Of a DNA stretch of 64,000 bases, positions 50,457 through 58,010 are shown piece by piece. Below the pieces are notes generated by a model. That model saw nothing but the letters and a program-made list of their open reading frames with translations. It was not told the origin of the DNA and ran no database searches. The position numbers were made by a program, and so were the translations under genes. Source of the stretch: Amycolatopsis iheyensis (GTDB lineage: Bacteria > Actinomycetota > Actinomycetes > Mycobacteriales > Pseudonocardiaceae); the NCBI RefSeq assembly GCF_024703995.1, contig NZ_JAMXQV010000027.1, forward strand, positions 93,401 to 157,400, written 5' to 3'. The number at the start of each line of letters is the position of its first letter. Positions within the stretch are counted from its first letter, which is position 1.

Positions 50457-51679
50457 CCCGCCCCGTCGTGAATCCCGACCTCCTCGACTCCCTCGACCTC
50501 GCGGATCCGGTGCTGCACGCCGAAAACGAGCTCTCCGAGGTGTGGCGCCGGCTCCGTGAAGAGCGGCCGCACTACTGGCACCCGCCGAAGGGCGACCAGC
50601 CCGGCTTCTGGGTGTTCACCCGCCATGCCGACGCGATGACGGTCTACAAGGCCAAGGAGTACTTCACCACCGAGGGCGGCAACGCGCTGGCGACGCTGCT
50701 CACCGGCGGCGACTCGGCGTCCGGCTCGATGCTCGCGGTGACCGACGGCGAAAAGCACACTCAGCTGCGCAACGTGCTCAACGCGGCGTTCTCCCCGCGC
50801 CGGCTCAAGACCATCCGCGACGCGATCCGGGCCACCATCGACGACCTGATCCTGGGCGCGATCGAGAAGGGCGAGTCCGACTTCGTCCACGACGTCTCGG
50901 CGAGCGTCCCCCTGGGCGCGATCTGCGGCCTGATGGACGTGCCCGAGGCCGACCGCCGCCACCTGCTGAGCCTCACCTCGCACGCGTGGAGCTCCGACTA
51001 CGCCGACGCCCCGCCGCAGGAGAGCTGGGAGGCCAAGAGCGAGATCCTGCTCTACTTCGCCGACCTGGCGCACACCCGCCGCGGCAGCAACGACTCCGAC
51101 GACGTCGTCAGCCTGCTGGCCAACTGCCACGTCGGCGACAAGCCGCTGAGCGACGCGGACCTGATGTCCAACTGCTACGGGCTGATGATCGGCGGCGACG
51201 AAACCGGCCGGCACGCCATCTCCGGTGGCATGCAGGCGCTGATCGAGTGGCCGGACCAGTGGCAGGCGCTCAAGGACGGCACCGTCGGCCTCGACACCGC
51301 GGCCAACGAGGTGCTGCGCTGGACCGTGCCGTCGCTGCACGGCGGCCGGATGGCCACCGGCGACACCACGGTGAACGGCCAGCAGGTCAAGAAGGGCGAC
51401 ATCGTCAGCGTCTGGATCTCTTCGGCCAACCGGGATCCCGAGGTCTTCGCCGACCCGGACCGGTTCGTCCTGGACCGCAAGCCGAACAAGCACCTCACCT
51501 TCGCCTTCGGCTCGCACATCTGCCTGGGCCACACGCTGGCGCGCATCGAGGTGGAGGAGATCCTCGACTCGCTGCGCACGCACGTGGCGTCCGCGGAGCA
51601 GACCGGCGAGGAGAGCTGGATCTACTCCAGCATCCTGCACGGCATGAGCTCCCTGCCGGTGAAGCTGACGCCGGCGTGA
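50453..51679 (+). CDS. Cytochrome P450, probable aminoacyl-PCP hydroxylase
   Basis: 408 aa. The heme loop is FAFGSHICLGHTLARIE (Cys about residue 353) and the ExxR helix shows NEVLRW. The I-helix reads MIGGDETGRHAISGG rather than the usual AGxxTT; from memory, a GGDET/GGNET form is common in P450s that beta-hydroxylate carrier-bound amino acids. The ATG overlaps the stop of the A-PCP gene (ATGA), and an SDR overlaps its own 3' end. The tight coupling supports action on the aminoacyl-PCP of the preceding protein; this is inference. Confidence 0.88.
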   Translation: MTRPVVNPDLLDSLDLADPVLHAENELSEVWRRLREERPHYWHPPKGDQPGFWVFTRHADAMTVYKAKEYFTTEGGNALATLLTGGDSASGSMLAVTDGEKHTQLRNVLNAAFSPRRLKTIRDAIRATIDDLILGAIEKGESDFVHDVSASVPLGAICGLMDVPEADRRHLLSLTSHAWSSDYADAPPQESWEAKSEILLYFADLAHTRRGSNDSDDVVSLLANCHVGDKPLSDADLMSNCYGLMIGGDETGRHAISGGMQALIEWPDQWQALKDGTVGLDTAANEVLRWTVPSLHGGRMATGDTTVNGQQVKKGDIVSVWISSANRDPEVFADPDRFVLDRKPNKHLTFAFGSHICLGHTLARIEVEEILDSLRTHVASAEQTGEESWIYSSILHGMSSLPVKLTPA

Positions 51680-52425
51680 ACCGGGTAGCCATCGTCACCG
51701 GCGCGGCCCGGGGCATCGGCGCCGCGGTGGCGCGCCGGCTGGTCGAGGACGGCGTCGGCGTCGCCGTTCTCGACCTCGACCCGGTGGCCGCCAAGAGCGC
51801 CGCCGCCGAGCTCGAACGGGCCGGCGGGCAGGCCATCGCGGTCGGCGTCGACGTCAGCGACGCCGATTCGGTCGGCGAGGCGGTCGAGGAGGTCGCCGAG
51901 AAGTTCGGGCTGCCCGGCATCCTGGTGAACAACGCCGGTGTCACGCGGGACAACATGCTCTACGCCCTCTCGCCCGCCGACTGGGACCAGGTCGTCAACG
52001 TGAACCTGCGCGGCACGTTCCTGATGACGCAGGCGGTCGCCGAGCACATGGCCAAGCTCGGCTGGGGCCGGGTGGTGAACCTCTCGAGCATCGCCGCGGT
52101 CGGCAACGCCGGCCAGGCCAACTACTCGGCGGCGAAGGCTGGCATCGAGGGCCTGACCAAGACCACGGCCTTCGAACTCGGCCCGCTGAACGTCACGGTC
52201 AACGCCGTGGCGCCCGGGTACGTGGCCACCGAGATGACCGCGGCCCTGGCGGCCCAGGCGGGCGCCACGGTCGAGGAGCACCAGGCGCGGGCCGCGGCCA
52301 CGATCCCGCTGCGGCGGGTCGGGCAGCCCGAGGACATCGCCGAAGTGGTGGCCTTCCTGGCGAGCGACCGCGCGTCGTTCGTGTCCGGCCAGGTCATCCA
52401 CGTCGCCGGCGGGCCGGTCTGCTGA
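51676..52425 (+). CDS. Short-chain dehydrogenase/reductase (FabG-like)
   Basis: 249 aa, classical SDR. NAD(P)-binding TGAARGIG at the N-terminus, NNAG (about residue 87), catalytic Ser in NLSSIAAVG, and YSAAK (YxxxK, about residue 150). The GTG overlaps the P450 stop (GTGA). Closest in style to 3-oxoacyl-ACP reductases. In this context it may oxidise a beta-hydroxyaminoacyl-PCP to the beta-keto form, as NovJ/K do, although those are a heterodimer and only one SDR is present here. A role in ketoreduction of an acyl or sugar intermediate is also possible. Confidence 0.85.
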   Translation: MNRVAIVTGAARGIGAAVARRLVEDGVGVAVLDLDPVAAKSAAAELERAGGQAIAVGVDVSDADSVGEAVEEVAEKFGLPGILVNNAGVTRDNMLYALSPADWDQVVNVNLRGTFLMTQAVAEHMAKLGWGRVVNLSSIAAVGNAGQANYSAAKAGIEGLTKTTAFELGPLNVTVNAVAPGYVATEMTAALAAQAGATVEEHQARAAATIPLRRVGQPEDIAEVVAFLASDRASFVSGQVIHVAGGPVC

Positions 52426-52455
52426 CTCACCCCTTCGCGTAAGGAGATTCACCTC

Positions 52456-52911
52456 GTGACCACCGTGCTCCTGCTCAACGGGCCCAACCTCGGGATCCTC
52501 GGCGACCGCGAACCGGAGATCTACGGCTACGACACCGTGGACGACATCGCGAAGGCCGTCGCCGAGGAGGTGGCCGAGGCCGGTTGGGAGGTCGTCCCGA
52601 TCCAGGACGACCACGAAGGCAACCTGGTCCAGGCGGTGCACGCGCACCGGAAGTCGACCGTCGGCGCGATCGTCAACCCGGGCGCGCTGATGATGGCCGG
52701 CTGGAGCCTGCGCGACGCACTCGCCGCCTACCCCGCGCCGTGGATCGAGGTGCACCTGAGCAACGTCTGGGCGCGCGAGCAGTTCCGCCACGAGTCGATC
52801 CTGGCCCCGCTGGCCGGCGGGGTCGTCGTCGGCCTCGGCGCGTTCGGCTACCGCCTGGCCGCCCGCGCCCTGCTGCACCTGTGTGACGCCCAGCCCGCAC
52901 ACCGAAGCTAG
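52456..52911 (+). CDS. rifJ: Type II dehydroquinate dehydratase (amino-DHQ dehydratase, RifJ type)
   Basis: 151 aa, the normal length of the dodecameric type II enzyme. LLLNGPNLGILGDREPEIYG carries the catalytic Tyr loop; EVHLSNVWAREQFRHESI and the C-terminal GLGAFGYRLA are the other family blocks. In primary-metabolism enzymes the substrate loop usually reads NPGAYTHTS; here it is NPGALMMAGWS, and HAREEFRHHS has become WAREQFRHES. RifJ removes water from 5-deoxy-5-amino-3-dehydroquinate in AHBA synthesis. The GTG at 52456 follows a TAAGGAG ribosome site. It is remote from the rifKLMN and rifGH operons but completes the set. Confidence 0.9.
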   Translation: MTTVLLLNGPNLGILGDREPEIYGYDTVDDIAKAVAEEVAEAGWEVVPIQDDHEGNLVQAVHAHRKSTVGAIVNPGALMMAGWSLRDALAAYPAPWIEVHLSNVWAREQFRHESILAPLAGGVVVGLGAFGYRLAARALLHLCDAQPAHRS

Positions 52912-52920
52912 AGGAGACCC

Positions 52921-53676
52921 ATGTCGGAGTCATCGGCGCTGTTCCGGACCTGGCTGCGCCGCTTCCGCCCGGCCGACGACGCGGCGACGGCGCTGGTCTG
53001 CCTGCCGCACGCGGGCGGGTCGGCCAGCTTCTACTTCCCGCTCGCGCGGGCGCTGGCCCCCGCGATCGACGTGCTGGCCGTGCAGTACCCGGGCCGTCAG
53101 GACCGCCGCCACGAGCCGAACATCGACAGCCTCGGCGAGCTGGCCGACCGCGTCGCCGACGCGGTGGCGCTGCTGGACGGCCAGCCGGTCGTCCTGTTCG
53201 GCCACAGCATGGGCGCGTTGCTGGCCTACGAAGTCGCGCTGCGGATGGGGGACGCCGGGCCGGCGCACCTGTTCGCCTCGGGCCGCCGGGCGCCGTCGCG
53301 GTACCGGGACGACCGGTTCCACCTGATGTCCGACCGCGACGTCCTGGCCCACGTCCGCCGGCTCGGCGGGCCCGGTTCGGAGCTGCTCGACGACCCGGAG
53401 ATCCAGTCGATGGTGCTTCCGTTGTTCCGCAACGACTACCGCGCGGTGGAGACCTACCGGCACGACCCGGTCGCCGTCCTGGACTGCCCGGTCACGGTGC
53501 TCAACGGCGACCGCGACACGCTGGTGTCGTCGGAGGAGGCGCAGGCCTGGGCCGGGCACACGAGGGGGCCGTCCGACATCGTGGTGCTGCCCGGCGGGCA
53601 CTTCTACCTGGCCGACCACACCGAGCGGATCGCGCAGCTCCTGCGCGGCCGCCTGTCCGTTCCTTCGCTGCCATGA
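52921..53676 (+). CDS. Type II thioesterase
   Basis: 251 aa, alpha/beta-hydrolase of the GrsT/RifR type. LVCLPHAGGSASFYFPLA holds the oxyanion region, GHSMGALLAYEVA the nucleophile Ser (about residue 100), and LPGGHFYLADH the catalytic His; the Asp is likely in LNGDRDTLV. These enzymes clear stalled or mis-primed acyl groups from PKS/NRPS carriers. It is co-transcribed with the A-PCP protein and rifJ. With no other release enzyme in the window, a part in chain release cannot be excluded, but the family role is editing. Confidence 0.92.
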   Translation: MSESSALFRTWLRRFRPADDAATALVCLPHAGGSASFYFPLARALAPAIDVLAVQYPGRQDRRHEPNIDSLGELADRVADAVALLDGQPVVLFGHSMGALLAYEVALRMGDAGPAHLFASGRRAPSRYRDDRFHLMSDRDVLAHVRRLGGPGSELLDDPEIQSMVLPLFRNDYRAVETYRHDPVAVLDCPVTVLNGDRDTLVSSEEAQAWAGHTRGPSDIVVLPGGHFYLADHTERIAQLLRGRLSVPSLP

Positions 53677-54761
53677 GGATCCTGTTCGGGGCCAACCCCG
53701 CTACGGGCCACGTCCTGCCCCTGCTGCCGCTGGCGGACGCGGCGGCCGAGGCGGGTCACGACGTCGCGTTCCTGACCGCGTCGTCGATGACGCCGCACCT
53801 CGGCGGCCGCCGCCTGCTCGCGGCCGGGCCGCCCCTACCCGAGGTCATCACGGAGAACCTGCGGCGCGTCGGCTCGGCCCGCACGCTCGGCCCGGGAGCC
53901 GCGGAGCTGCTGGCGGGCACCAGAGTCGACCTCACGTGGGACGAAGCGCTCGCGGAGGCGGCGCGGCACGAGCCGGACCTGCTGGTGGGCGAAGAGCTGG
54001 ACGTGGTGATCCCGCTGCTGGCGGCCCACTTGGACGTCCCGTGGGCGGAACACGCGGTCTGCGCGCCGATGCCACCCGAGTTCACCGAGCCGTTCCGAGC
54101 CCGGGCCGACGGCCAGCACGCGTCGCGCGCCCTGAAGCCCCGAGACCGGCTCGCGGTGCTGGACCCGTTCCCGGACTCCCTGCGCCGGCCGGCGGACACC
54201 GCGGTGCCGCCGGACCGGATCCCGATCCGCCCGGACGGGACGGCGGGGCAGTCCACCGGCCACCCGGTCCCACCGCGTCCGGAGGGCATGCCCCGCGCGC
54301 TGGTGACGATGGGCACGAGCGTCAACGATCCGGCCCTGGTGTCGGCGATCGCCGAGTCGGTCGCGAAAGCGGGTTTCGACGTACTGGTCACGGCGGCGCC
54401 GGACCGGGTGCGCACGGGCCCGCGGGTGCACGCGATCGGCTTCACACCACTGCGGACGTTGCTGCCGGAAGTGGATGTGGTGATCGGCGCGGCGGGCACC
54501 GGGACGTTGCTGGCCACGCTGGCGGCGGGGGTGCCGACGGTGCTGTACCCGGTGCTGGCGGACCAGCCGTCCAACGCGGCACGAGCGGAGGAGCGCGGCG
54601 CGGCACGGACGATCGCGGACGCGACCTGGGCGGGAGCAGCGGCACGGCGGGTGTTCGAGAAGCCCTCGTTCGGCCGGGCGGCTCGTGAGGTGGCGGCGGA
54701 GATCGCGGCGATGAACTCACCGGCACAGGCCCTGACCGCACTACTCGCCCGCCATCCCTGA
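53673..54761 (+). CDS. GT-B glycosyltransferase (short, divergent)
   Basis: 362 aa. The N-terminus RILFGANPATGHVLPLLPLA and the donor site GAAGTGTLLATLAAGVPTVLYPVLADQPSNA place it in the GT1 macrolide-type family. The usual GHAGTGT histidine is Ala. At 362 aa it is 40 residues shorter than its two window paralogues and clearly a different subfamily. The ATG overlaps the thioesterase stop (ATGA); it is the last gene of the NRPS operon and ends in a palindrome. Donor and acceptor unknown. Confidence 0.88.
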   Translation: MRILFGANPATGHVLPLLPLADAAAEAGHDVAFLTASSMTPHLGGRRLLAAGPPLPEVITENLRRVGSARTLGPGAAELLAGTRVDLTWDEALAEAARHEPDLLVGEELDVVIPLLAAHLDVPWAEHAVCAPMPPEFTEPFRARADGQHASRALKPRDRLAVLDPFPDSLRRPADTAVPPDRIPIRPDGTAGQSTGHPVPPRPEGMPRALVTMGTSVNDPALVSAIAESVAKAGFDVLVTAAPDRVRTGPRVHAIGFTPLRTLLPEVDVVIGAAGTGTLLATLAAGVPTVLYPVLADQPSNAARAEERGAARTIADATWAGAAARRVFEKPSFGRAAREVAAEIAAMNSPAQALTALLARHP

Positions 54762-54844
54762 CGCCCCAATGTGGCGTTGGGTGCGTCCAACGCACCCAAT
54801 GTGGCGTTCGGTGCATCCAACGCACCCAACGCCACATTGGGGCG
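54762..54844. repeat. Convergent-gene palindrome with a 30-bp tandem repeat
   Basis: Perfect 25-bp arms (54762-54786 with 54820-54844) surround a 33-nt loop. Superimposed is a tandem duplication with a 30-bp period (54767-54796 and 54797-54826, two mismatches) built on CAATGTGGCGTT and TCCAACGCACC. It starts at the glycosyltransferase stop and precedes the stop of the convergent TylF-like gene, so it can terminate both. Confidence 0.85.
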
Positions 54845-54878
54845 CTTGAGAGCCGGGGCCTCGGCCGACCTCGGACCG

Positions 54879-55715
54879 CTAGCCCCGCCGCCAGAACACT
54901 CCGGAGCCGTCGATCTCCCGGATCTCGTCCACGATCCCGTGCTCCGCGCGGAACTCGTCCACCGCCCGCCGGCACCCCTCGATCATCCGGTAGTCGTCCA
55001 CGATCACGAACCCACCCGGCGACAGCTTCGGGTACAGGTTCACCAATGCGTCCATTGTGGACCCGTACCAGTCGCCGTCCATGCGCAGCACCGACAGGCG
55101 GTCGATCGGGGCCTTCGGGAGGGTGTCGGCGAACCAGCCCGGGAGGAACCGCACCTGGTCGTCGAGCAGGTCGTAGCGGCGGAAGTTCTCCTGGACCTCT
55201 TCGAGGCTCACCGACAGCACCGTGTCGTTGACCGCGGCGAGGTCGAACCGGCCCGCCACCGGGCCGTCGATCCGTTCCGGCGCCGGCAGTCCCTCGAACG
55301 AGTCCGCCACCCACACCGTGCGATCGGTGCGGCCGTGCGCGGCGAAGAAACCGCGCATGAAGATGCACACCCCGCCGCGCCAGGCGCCGGTTTCGATCAC
55401 GTCGCCCGGGATCTCTTCCGCCAGCACGCGGTCCAGGCACTCGTGCAGGTTGTCGAGGCGGTGGCGGCCCACCATCGTGTGCGCCACCGTCGGCCAGTCC
55501 ACGCCCGTCTCGCGGGCTTCGACGTCGAACTCGAGTGCCTGCCCGCCGAGGCCGCCGCCCGGCAGCCGCTTGCCGTCCGGCTGCACCTTGAAGCTCGCGA
55601 ACGACCGGTCGCGGTAGATGGTGTTCAGCAACGTCCGCTTCAGGAGGTCGAGGTACCGGTGCGTGCTATCGAGGGTCGATGCCGAACCGGCGTAGCCATG
55701 CGGGGCCGCACTCAT
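54879..55715 (-). CDS. TylF-like sugar O-methyltransferase
   Basis: 278 aa, of the macrocin O-methyltransferase (TylF/MycF) family, which methylates a 3'-hydroxyl on a deoxyhexose in tylosin and mycinamicin. Motifs: IPGDVIETGAWRGGVCIFM (SAM motif I, about residue 95), VWVADSFEGLP, and the metal-binding acidic patch RMDGDWYGST with FVIVDDYR (about residues 195-235). ATG 55715 has AGAGG 6 nt upstream. The gene overlaps the MycE-like gene by 50 bp in another frame and is the last gene of the rifG operon. A TylF/MycE pair implies two O-methyls on one sugar. Confidence 0.9.
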   Translation of the reverse strand: MSAAPHGYAGSASTLDSTHRYLDLLKRTLLNTIYRDRSFASFKVQPDGKRLPGGGLGGQALEFDVEARETGVDWPTVAHTMVGRHRLDNLHECLDRVLAEEIPGDVIETGAWRGGVCIFMRGFFAAHGRTDRTVWVADSFEGLPAPERIDGPVAGRFDLAAVNDTVLSVSLEEVQENFRRYDLLDDQVRFLPGWFADTLPKAPIDRLSVLRMDGDWYGSTMDALVNLYPKLSPGGFVIVDDYRMIEGCRRAVDEFRAEHGIVDEIREIDGSGVFWRRG

Positions 55716-56811
55716 CGTTGACCTCTTTCCTGATGAAGGCGATGTTGTGGTAGAAGTGCAGCTCGGTGACGTTCCGTTCAACGGCGGTGCTGCCCAGCCG
55801 GTGTTCCTGGTGGTGCAGGCCGTCGATGAGGGTCTTGAGCTTGCTCACCGTCGTCGCGCCGGTGCCGTCGGGTGTGCCGCCGAACCGCGTCCAGTAGGAC
55901 GACTGCAGGTCCTCGATGACGTAGAGGCCGCCGTCGCGCACGTGCGGGAACAGCGCGTCGAACGAGGTGAGCACGTGGTCGTTCCGGTGGCTGCCGTCGT
56001 CGATGACGATGTCGAACGGGCCGTGCTCGGCCGCGAGCCGGGCCAGGAACTCCGGGTCGTTCTGGTCGCCGCGGAACGTGCGGATCCGGCTCCCCGTCAC
56101 CTTCTTCTCGGTGATGTCCACCCCGAACACCAGGCCACGCGGGAAGTAGTGCTGCCACATGTGCAGCGAGCCACCCTCGTAGCCCGAGTCGCCGAAGCCG
56201 CCGATGCCGATTTCGAGCAGCCGCACGGGTTCGTCCCGCCAGGGCCCGAAGTGCCGCGCGTAGTGCGGGGTGTACCAGTGCGCGCTGCCCCACTTGTCGG
56301 AGCCGAAGCGCACGGCGAGGTCCTCGAGCGCCGGTGCCTGCCGGACGCCGAGCAACGCCTGGGTGGCGCGCCCGATCGGCGGCCGCGGATCGTTGTCCGG
56401 GGTGAGCCGCGGTGCGTCGCGCCCCGGCAGCTCGGGGTTCTCCGGCAGCATGCGGTGGGTCCAGCGCGCGGACTCCCGCAGGTGCGCGGGGCCGAACAGC
56501 AGCCGCACCAGGTGCACCAGCGAGATGCCGACGCGGGCGGCGGCCGCGGCCGGGACACCCGGCGTGGCCGTCATCCCGGCCGGGCCGAACACGAAACCGT
56601 GGTCGCGGGACTCGTCGCGCCAGTCCAGCCGGACGTGCAGCGCCAGCTCTTCGGGCAGCGAGAGCGGCGCGCAGCGGTCGGCCCATTCGGTGAACAGGCA
56701 GGCGGCGGCGTCCGCGAAGCCGATCTGATCCACAGCCGCGAAGACGTCGGCCTCACTGCCCGCCGCGACGGCGACCAGCGGCTCGACGGCCTTGAAGTGC
56801 TCGGAGCTCAC
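55666..56811 (-). CDS. MycE-like sugar O-methyltransferase
   Basis: 381 aa. MycE (mycinamicin VI 2''-O-methyltransferase) and TylE have an N-terminal auxiliary domain and a C-terminal metal-dependent catalytic domain. Here the catalytic part starts at about residue 165 (FGSDKWGSAHWYTPHYARHF), with SAM motif LLEIGIGGFGDSGYEGGSLHMWQ and metal/substrate residues in DIVIDDGSHRNDHV and YVIEDLQSSYW. The GTG at 56811 overlaps the stop of the glycosyltransferase upstream (GTGA). MycE acts before MycF/TylF on 6-deoxyallose in mycinamicin, so a similar order on this product's sugar is a reasonable guess. Confidence 0.92.
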   Translation of the reverse strand: MSSEHFKAVEPLVAVAAGSEADVFAAVDQIGFADAAACLFTEWADRCAPLSLPEELALHVRLDWRDESRDHGFVFGPAGMTATPGVPAAAAARVGISLVHLVRLLFGPAHLRESARWTHRMLPENPELPGRDAPRLTPDNDPRPPIGRATQALLGVRQAPALEDLAVRFGSDKWGSAHWYTPHYARHFGPWRDEPVRLLEIGIGGFGDSGYEGGSLHMWQHYFPRGLVFGVDITEKKVTGSRIRTFRGDQNDPEFLARLAAEHGPFDIVIDDGSHRNDHVLTSFDALFPHVRDGGLYVIEDLQSSYWTRFGGTPDGTGATTVSKLKTLIDGLHHQEHRLGSTAVERNVTELHFYHNIAFIRKEVNDECGPAWLRRFGIDPR

Positions 56812-58010
56812 GACGAGGCCAGCTCGGGCAGCCGCGCCGCGACTTCCGCGGGACTCGGCATGGCGGCGATCTCCTCGGCGACGGCCTTGGCCGCCTGCCG
56901 GACGTCGGTGTCGTGCAGCAGCTCGCCGGCCGCCTCGGCGACGGCCGCGGCGGCGACGACGTCGGAGCGGCGGCGGTCGTCGACCCGTTCGACGCCCTCG
57001 GGCAGCAACGTCCGCCCGGCGCCGGCCGCGGACACCGCGCCGGCGTTGAGGAACATGTCGAACGCCACCGGCAGGAACAGCTGGGGCACCCCGGCGGCGG
57101 CCGCGCCCAGGCTGGTCCCGGAGCCGCCGTGGTGCACGGCCAGGTCGACCAGCGGCAGGACGTCCGCCTGCGGCACCCAGCGTTCGAGGTGGACGTTCGC
57201 GGGCAGCTCGCCGAACTCGTCGACCGAAACCTTCGGCCCGGCGGCGGCCACCAGCACGTCGACGTCCAATGTGGACAACCCGTCGACGGCGGCGCGCAGG
57301 GCGGGCACCGTGCCGACCACCGTGCCCAGCGTCAGGTAGACCAGCGGCCGCTTCCGCTCGGCCGTGACGATCGCCGGCAGCTCGCCGGGCTCGCTGAACT
57401 GCACCGGCCGCAGCGGCACCCGGGCCGGGTAGGCCGCGAAACTCGGCTCCTGCAACGAAGGCGGGCAGATGTCCAGGTAGTGGTCGCCCCGGAAGTACTC
57501 CTCGGGCAGCTCCGCGCCGATTTCGCCGGCGACCTTGCGCAGCAGTTCCATGCAGCGCTTCCGCCACTGCTCGCCCCGGTCGACCGCCCCGGCCCGGCCG
57601 AACGAGTGGCACACGGCGGGAATGCCCAGGCGGCGCGCGGCCAGCCCGGCGCCCGGGTTGCCCACTTCGTACACCACCAGGTCGGGCCGTTCGGCGCGCA
57701 GCACCGGCAGCAGGTCGGTGGCGAACCGGCGGGGAAGCACCTCGTTGAACGTGCGGACCTCGGGTTCGAGCCACTCCTGCCAGGGCAGCTTCCCGATCTC
57801 CGCCTCGGTCTCCGCGAACACCTCGGCGAAGGCCGCGCGGATCGGCATGCCGACCGTCGCGACGGGGAACCCGAGCTGGTGCAGCATCGGGTGGATCTGC
57901 TCGTCGGTGGCGTAGAGGACGTCGTGCCCGGCGTCCCGGGCGGCGAGGGCCAGCGGCACCAACGGGTAGGCGTGCCCGAAGGCGGACAGGTTGGAGAAAA
58001 CGATCTTCAC
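56808..58010 (-). CDS. GT-B macrolide-type glycosyltransferase
   Basis: 400 aa, a close paralogue of 28245-29453. N-terminus KIVFSNLSAFGHAYPLVPLALAARDAGHDVLYATD; donor signature LERWVPQADVLPLVDLAVHHGGSGTSLGAAAAGVPQLFLPV (about residue 295). The GTG at 58010 overlaps the rifH stop, and its own stop overlaps the MycE-like start, so precursor supply, sugar transfer and sugar methylation are translationally chained. The two methyltransferases downstream suggest that this enzyme attaches the sugar they modify. Confidence 0.92.
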   Translation of the reverse strand: MKIVFSNLSAFGHAYPLVPLALAARDAGHDVLYATDEQIHPMLHQLGFPVATVGMPIRAAFAEVFAETEAEIGKLPWQEWLEPEVRTFNEVLPRRFATDLLPVLRAERPDLVVYEVGNPGAGLAARRLGIPAVCHSFGRAGAVDRGEQWRKRCMELLRKVAGEIGAELPEEYFRGDHYLDICPPSLQEPSFAAYPARVPLRPVQFSEPGELPAIVTAERKRPLVYLTLGTVVGTVPALRAAVDGLSTLDVDVLVAAAGPKVSVDEFGELPANVHLERWVPQADVLPLVDLAVHHGGSGTSLGAAAAGVPQLFLPVAFDMFLNAGAVSAAGAGRTLLPEGVERVDDRRRSDVVAAAAVAEAAGELLHDTDVRQAAKAVAEEIAAMPSPAEVAARLPELASS

